NCBI GenBank assembly: GCA_934148875.1
Contig: CAKPDJ010000021.1
Span: forward strand, 1 to 21,855
Source: an uncultured Bacilli bacterium
Lineage (GTDB): Bacteria > Bacillota_I > Bacilli_A > RF39 > UBA660
DNA: 21,855 bases
Direction of reading: 5' to 3'
How positions within the stretch are numbered: position 1 is the stretch's first letter; every line of letters begins with the position of its first letter. The position numbers and the translations under genes are program-made. Shown piece after piece: positions 18,781 to 21,855 of the stretch. The notes under the pieces are model-generated. The model was not told the DNA's origin. It saw only the letters and a list, made by a program, of their open reading frames with translations, and ran no database searches.

Positions 18781-19656
18781 ATGCTAGAGGAAATAAAAAA
18801 AATATTAATAAGCCAAAAAACTGAAGAATTAAATAGAAGAGAAAAAATAGATAGTGAAATTCAAAAAATAAACGAAGATCAAAGACACAAAGATTTCAAT
18901 GAAATTGATAGAAAATTAAATAATATAGAAAGTGAAATACTTACTTTAAGTCGTAATCCATTTTCTAGAATATTTTCAGGTAAAAAAATTAAAACATTAC
19001 ATGATGAATACAAAAAAATAGCCGAATCTAAAATGGATATATTAAATGTTTTTAACGAAAAAAGAGAAAAGTTAATAACAGAATTATCAAAACTAGTCCA
19101 TGATAGTGGAAATATAGAATTAGAAATTAGACATATAGAAGAGGCACAGTCGCTTCAAGAATTAGGAATAACAGAAGAGGAAGCTCAAAAAATATTACGA
19201 AAGTATCATCAACATAATGAAAATTCAGTTATTCAAAAAGTATTCTCAAAGGTAATGTTAAGAAAGCCGATTACTAGAGAAGAAATATTTAAAATAATGC
19301 AAGAGTTATTTCAAACTAACTCATCAGCTTTCGTTATTGAACTTCAGTCATTAAATCCAAATAAATTTGCTAGTGACTTAATAGAAATAGGTATCGTAAT
19401 TGATAAAGATAAAATGGAATTTTTAAATGAATTATATAATTACTTAAATATACCAGATTTATCAGTTCCATCAATTGAAACAATTCAAATTACAGATAAA
19501 CTTGATAATTATTACTGTAATGAAATAAAGAAAGTATTATCAGGATTAAAAGAATTTCAAAGTCAATCATCTATAGCTTTTCCACAAGTTATGGCATTAT
19601 CAGCAGTTATATCTATGGCTAAAGAGTATAAAAAAGAAACTGAAATTCATAAATAA
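18781..19656 (+). CDS. Coiled-coil protein of unknown function, 291 aa
   Basis: Not assigned to a family. Residues 1-120 are strongly charged with heptad-like spacing, broken around residues 58-65 by SRNPFSRIFSGKK, a pattern that suggests an antiparallel coiled-coil hairpin. The remaining half (about 125-290) looks like a helical globular domain, including ITEEEAQKILRKYHQHN and a region similar in feel to helical repeat proteins. There is no signal peptide or transmembrane segment, so it should be cytosolic. AGGTGA lies 4 nt before the ATG. The gene is divergent from clpP and is followed after 13 nt by the nucleoside kinase gene, so the two are likely co-transcribed. Function is unknown. Confidence 0.75.
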   Translation: MLEEIKKILISQKTEELNRREKIDSEIQKINEDQRHKDFNEIDRKLNNIESEILTLSRNPFSRIFSGKKIKTLHDEYKKIAESKMDILNVFNEKREKLITELSKLVHDSGNIELEIRHIEEAQSLQELGITEEEAQKILRKYHQHNENSVIQKVFSKVMLRKPITREEIFKIMQELFQTNSSAFVIELQSLNPNKFASDLIEIGIVIDKDKMEFLNELYNYLNIPDLSVPSIETIQITDKLDNYYCNEIKKVLSGLKEFQSQSSIAFPQVMALSAVISMAKEYKKETEIHK

Positions 19657-19669
19657 AAAGGGGATAAAT

Positions 19670-21316
19670 ATGAATGAAATTGAAATAAAAATAAATAATA
19701 AAACTATAAATGTTGAACGTGGTATTACATTAGAAAAATTATCAAAACAATATCAAGGTGAATACAAGTATGAAATAATACTAGCTAAAGTAGATGGTAT
19801 TTATAAAGAACTAACAGAAACTGTACACAAACCATGTACTATTGAATTTTTTGACTTAACAGACCGTGGTGCTAACCAAGTATATCTAAATGGATTAGTA
19901 TATTTAACTGTATATGCATTTAAAAAATTGTTTGGTAATAATGATATAAAAATTAATCACTCACTTGATAAAGGATTGTATATAGAGACAACAATTAAAC
20001 TCCAAGAGGAAGATATAATTAAGCTAGAGGAACAAATGAAACTTTTAGTAAATCAAAATCTACCAATTGATAGGATTACAGTTTCTAGATTAGATGCTAT
20101 TGATTACTTTGAGAGTGTTAAGGATAAAGTAAAAGCAGAGATAATGAAATATATTACTTCTACCCATTTAACACTATATAAATTAGAAAATAACTATGAT
20201 TACTTTTATAGTTTAATGCCAGTGACTACTAAAGTATTATCTCATTTTGAACTAACTTACTTGAATGAAGATGGCTTCATATTAAGATTTCCAACAATCT
20301 ATATGAAAGATGGTATAAAGCCTTATGAGCATAGGCAAAACATTTTTAATTTATTTAAAGAATCTAGAAATTGGGCAAAAAACCTAAAATTAGAAAATGT
20401 AGTGGATTTAAATAAAAAGGTATCATCAGGAGATATCTTAGAGTTAATTCAAATAGATGAATTGATGAAAAACCATGAGTTAATGGAGTTAGCTAAGAAA
20501 ATAATAGCTAATGAAAATACTAAAATAGTATTATTAGCTGGTCCATCTTCAACTGGTAAAACAACAACTACTAACAAGTTAACACTATGTTTAAAAAGTT
20601 TGGGCAAAACACCTAAAATGTTATCAATGGATGACTTTTTTGTGGATAGAAAAGATACACCAAAAGATGAAAATGGAGAATTAGATTACGAAAGATTAGA
20701 AACCGTTGATTTAGCATTATTTGAAAAAACTATTGAAAGTCTATTATCATATCAAGAAACAATTCTTCCTACATTTAACTTTGTTTTAGGTGAAAAAGAA
20801 TACAAACAAAAAATGATAATGGGTGAAGATGATATTTTGCTAATTGAAGGTATTCACGCTTTAAATCCTAGAGTGTTAGAACATATACCAAAAGAAAAAA
20901 AGACTACAGTATATCTATCAGCCTTAACAGAATTAAATATAGATAATCATACAAGAATTTCAACAACCGATAATAGATTATTACGTAGGATAGTTAGAGA
21001 TAACAGAACTCGTGGTAATAATGTTGAAGAAACATTAAAAAGTTGGCCTAAAGTAAGAAAAGGTGAAGAAAATTACATATTCCCTTATCAAGATGAAGCT
21101 GATTATACTTTTAATACAGCTATGATTTATGAACTTGGTGTATTGAAGACTTTCGTAGAACCGTTATTATATTCCGTCGACCCAACTTCACCATATTATA
21201 ATGAAGCTATTCGCTTAATAAACTTCCTAAGGTTGTTTCTACCAATTTCTTCTGAAAGTATTCCAAGTGATTCAATTATTAGAGAATTTATTGGTGGAGG
21301 TTGTTTTAAAGTATAG
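19670..21316 (+). CDS. TGS-domain nucleoside (uridine-type) kinase, 548 aa
   Basis: The C-terminal half is a uridine-kinase/phosphoribulokinase-type P-loop domain. Walker A is GPSSTGKT at 291-298, followed by a MLSMDDFFVDR segment (substrate/Mg site), DYERLETVDLALFEK, ILLIEGIHALNP (Walker B-like) and a lid region rich in Arg (RRIVRDNRTRG). The N-terminus (about 1-65) is a TGS-like ubiquitin fold, and residues about 70-240 resemble the ThrRS/AlaRS-associated second domain. This fusion is a known Bacillota arrangement usually annotated as nucleoside kinase. It would phosphorylate uridine or a related nucleoside, while the role of the tRNA-synthetase-like part is unclear. The length is typical. 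A GGGG-type ribosome-binding site is 6 nt upstream. Confidence 0.9.
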   Translation: MNEIEIKINNKTINVERGITLEKLSKQYQGEYKYEIILAKVDGIYKELTETVHKPCTIEFFDLTDRGANQVYLNGLVYLTVYAFKKLFGNNDIKINHSLDKGLYIETTIKLQEEDIIKLEEQMKLLVNQNLPIDRITVSRLDAIDYFESVKDKVKAEIMKYITSTHLTLYKLENNYDYFYSLMPVTTKVLSHFELTYLNEDGFILRFPTIYMKDGIKPYEHRQNIFNLFKESRNWAKNLKLENVVDLNKKVSSGDILELIQIDELMKNHELMELAKKIIANENTKIVLLAGPSSTGKTTTTNKLTLCLKSLGKTPKMLSMDDFFVDRKDTPKDENGELDYERLETVDLALFEKTIESLLSYQETILPTFNFVLGEKEYKQKMIMGEDDILLIEGIHALNPRVLEHIPKEKKTTVYLSALTELNIDNHTRISTTDNRLLRRIVRDNRTRGNNVEETLKSWPKVRKGEENYIFPYQDEADYTFNTAMIYELGVLKTFVEPLLYSVDPTSPYYNEAIRLINFLRLFLPISSESIPSDSIIREFIGGGCFKV

Positions 21317-21352
21317 AATATGTTAATATAACTCCCAAAAGGAGATTAATAT

Positions 21353-21745
21353 ATGATAGTTAAAAATTATATTGTAGAAAACTATAAAGAATTTATGGAT
21401 GAATTAGAGAAAGAATTATGTCAAAAAGGTATTTCTTATGTAAGAATAGATAATGAAATTCATTTTTTGGATACAATTATTCGTTTTATTGATTTCGATA
21501 TAGATAGAAAATTAATATACGCGTGGTGTTCAATAATAGAATATGAAAAACGTAAAAACAATTTAACGCATTTAGCTGAAATGCTATCGGATGATGTGAT
21601 AAATGAAAAAAGTTGTACTTTTTATACTCCTGATTCACACAATGGGTCTTCATATTATGGTTTTAAACAATACCAAACAAGAAATAAAAAAATGCAAAAA
21701 TATGAATCACAAACTGTAAAACAAAAACTAAAAAAATATAAGTAA
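21353..21745 (+). CDS. Hypothetical protein, 130 aa
   Basis: Unrecognised. The start is supported by AAAAGGAG (21337-21344), 8 nt before the ATG. This site can pair weakly with an upstream CTCC. The protein begins with a helix (NYKEFMDELEKELCQKG), continues with alternating strands (SYVRIDNEIHFLDTIIRFIDFDIDRKLIYAW), and ends in a Lys/Gln-rich basic tail that may touch nucleic acid. There are no membrane segments. It lies 36 nt after the kinase and may be read with it. About 45 nt later the second poly-G promoter block begins. Confidence 0.65.
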   Translation: MIVKNYIVENYKEFMDELEKELCQKGISYVRIDNEIHFLDTIIRFIDFDIDRKLIYAWCSIIEYEKRKNNLTHLAEMLSDDVINEKSCTFYTPDSHNGSSYYGFKQYQTRNKKMQKYESQTVKQKLKKYK

Positions 21746-21775
21746 ATAACTTTTAGTTTAGCACTGCATTATTTT

Positions 21776-21838
21776 TTATAAACTCCCACTTGACAAAATT
21801 GACGGGGGGGGGGGTAGAATAGAGGTATATAAGAAAAA
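21776..21838 (+). promoter_or_regulatory. Poly-G promoter, copy 2 (candidate phase-variable promoter)
   Basis: TTGACA (21790-21795) and TAGAAT (21815-21820) are again 19 nt apart, but the run of G here is 11 long (21804-21814). The base before the run differs, so total spacer length is kept. Flanking sequence matches copy 1 almost throughout: upstream TTATAA, the CCACTTGACAAAATTGAC block, and downstream a TATATAAG followed by a purine run. It therefore belongs to a dispersed promoter family. Confidence 0.8.
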
Positions 21839-21852
21839 AGGAGTAATAGGTG

Positions 21853-21855
21853 ATG
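21853..21855 (+). CDS. Start codon of a gene truncated by the window end
   Basis: An ATG forms the last three bases, 9 nt after AAGGAG (21838-21843) and 33 nt after the -10 of poly-G promoter copy 2. Only the start is visible, so the product cannot be stated. By analogy with copy 1 a signal-peptide surface protein is expected, which is inference. Confidence 0.4.

Noticed and set aside
21330..21346. Ribosome-binding-site hairpin before the 130-aa gene
   Set aside because: Only four base pairs (CTCC with GGAG), which is too weak to claim as a regulatory structure.
21743..21780. Terminator after the 130-aa gene
   Set aside because: AAATAA and TTATTT can pair, but the stem is all A-T with a loop of more than 20 nt. 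The T run is likely just AT-rich background.
1..21855. CRISPR array, tRNA, rRNA or insertion-sequence transposase
   Set aside because: No regularly spaced repeats of CRISPR size, no cloverleaf-like segment with a T-loop motif, and no transposase-like reading frame were seen.
1..21855. Mollicutes-type genetic code (TGA as Trp)
   Set aside because: TGG encodes Trp throughout and yvcK terminates with TGA in the expected place, so the standard bacterial code applies.

Overview
The window looks like chromosomal DNA of a very AT-rich, low-GC Bacillota (Firmicutes). It could be an uncultured Bacilli lineage near the Erysipelotrichia/Mollicutes side, but the sequence alone does not fix the taxon. 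The conserved block uvrB ... uvrA - (YvlD-like) - lgt - trxB - yvcK - whiA - clpP supports this. So do AGGAGG and AGGTGA ribosome-binding sites placed 5 to 9 nt before most starts. The genetic code appears standard: TGG is used for Trp, and yvcK ends in TGA.

Region 1 (1 to about 5.9 kb) is the right part of an integrated mobile element. In order it carries two unrecognised small proteins, an unusual intergenic stretch, a sigma-70-region-4-like (ArpU-like) phage/ICE regulator, a MazF/PemK toxin with an overlapping 72-aa partner, an excisionase-like HTH protein, and two overlapping paralogous tyrosine integrases. The intergenic stretch holds two promoter-hairpin units, a 40-aa leader ORF and three 14-bp stem-loops. 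The element ends in repeat-rich DNA between 5702 and 5954. That DNA has four 10-bp tandem repeats and three copies of a 12-bp motif. The left end of the element is outside the window.

Region 2 (5955-10620) begins with uvrB and a radical SAM/SPASM gene overlapping it by one base. Two single-gene units of unknown function follow, each with a good sigma-A promoter. Next is a cassette encoding a secreted, C-terminally membrane-anchored protein with a cohesin-like domain. Its promoter has a run of 10 G between -35 and -10, and it sits between two near-identical terminators.

Region 3 (10621-15596) is a probable operon, uvrA - YvlD-like membrane protein - lgt - trxB. Its promoter carries a LexA-like box.

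Region 4 (15677-18675) is yvcK - whiA - a third gene whose apparent start is separated from its body by a 4-bp frameshift, convergent with clpP across a shared bidirectional terminator.

Region 5 (18781-21855) holds a coiled-coil protein, a TGS-domain nucleoside kinase, a small unknown protein, and then a second copy of the poly-G promoter (11 G) leading into a gene cut off by the window end.

The most interesting signal is the pair of near-identical promoters about 12 kb apart, each with a long homopolymeric G tract in the -35/-10 spacer. In such AT-rich DNA this strongly suggests slipped-strand phase variation of a family of surface proteins. Other points of note are a possible leader-peptide attenuator in the mobile element, the tandem integrases, and the tetranucleotide frameshift after whiA.
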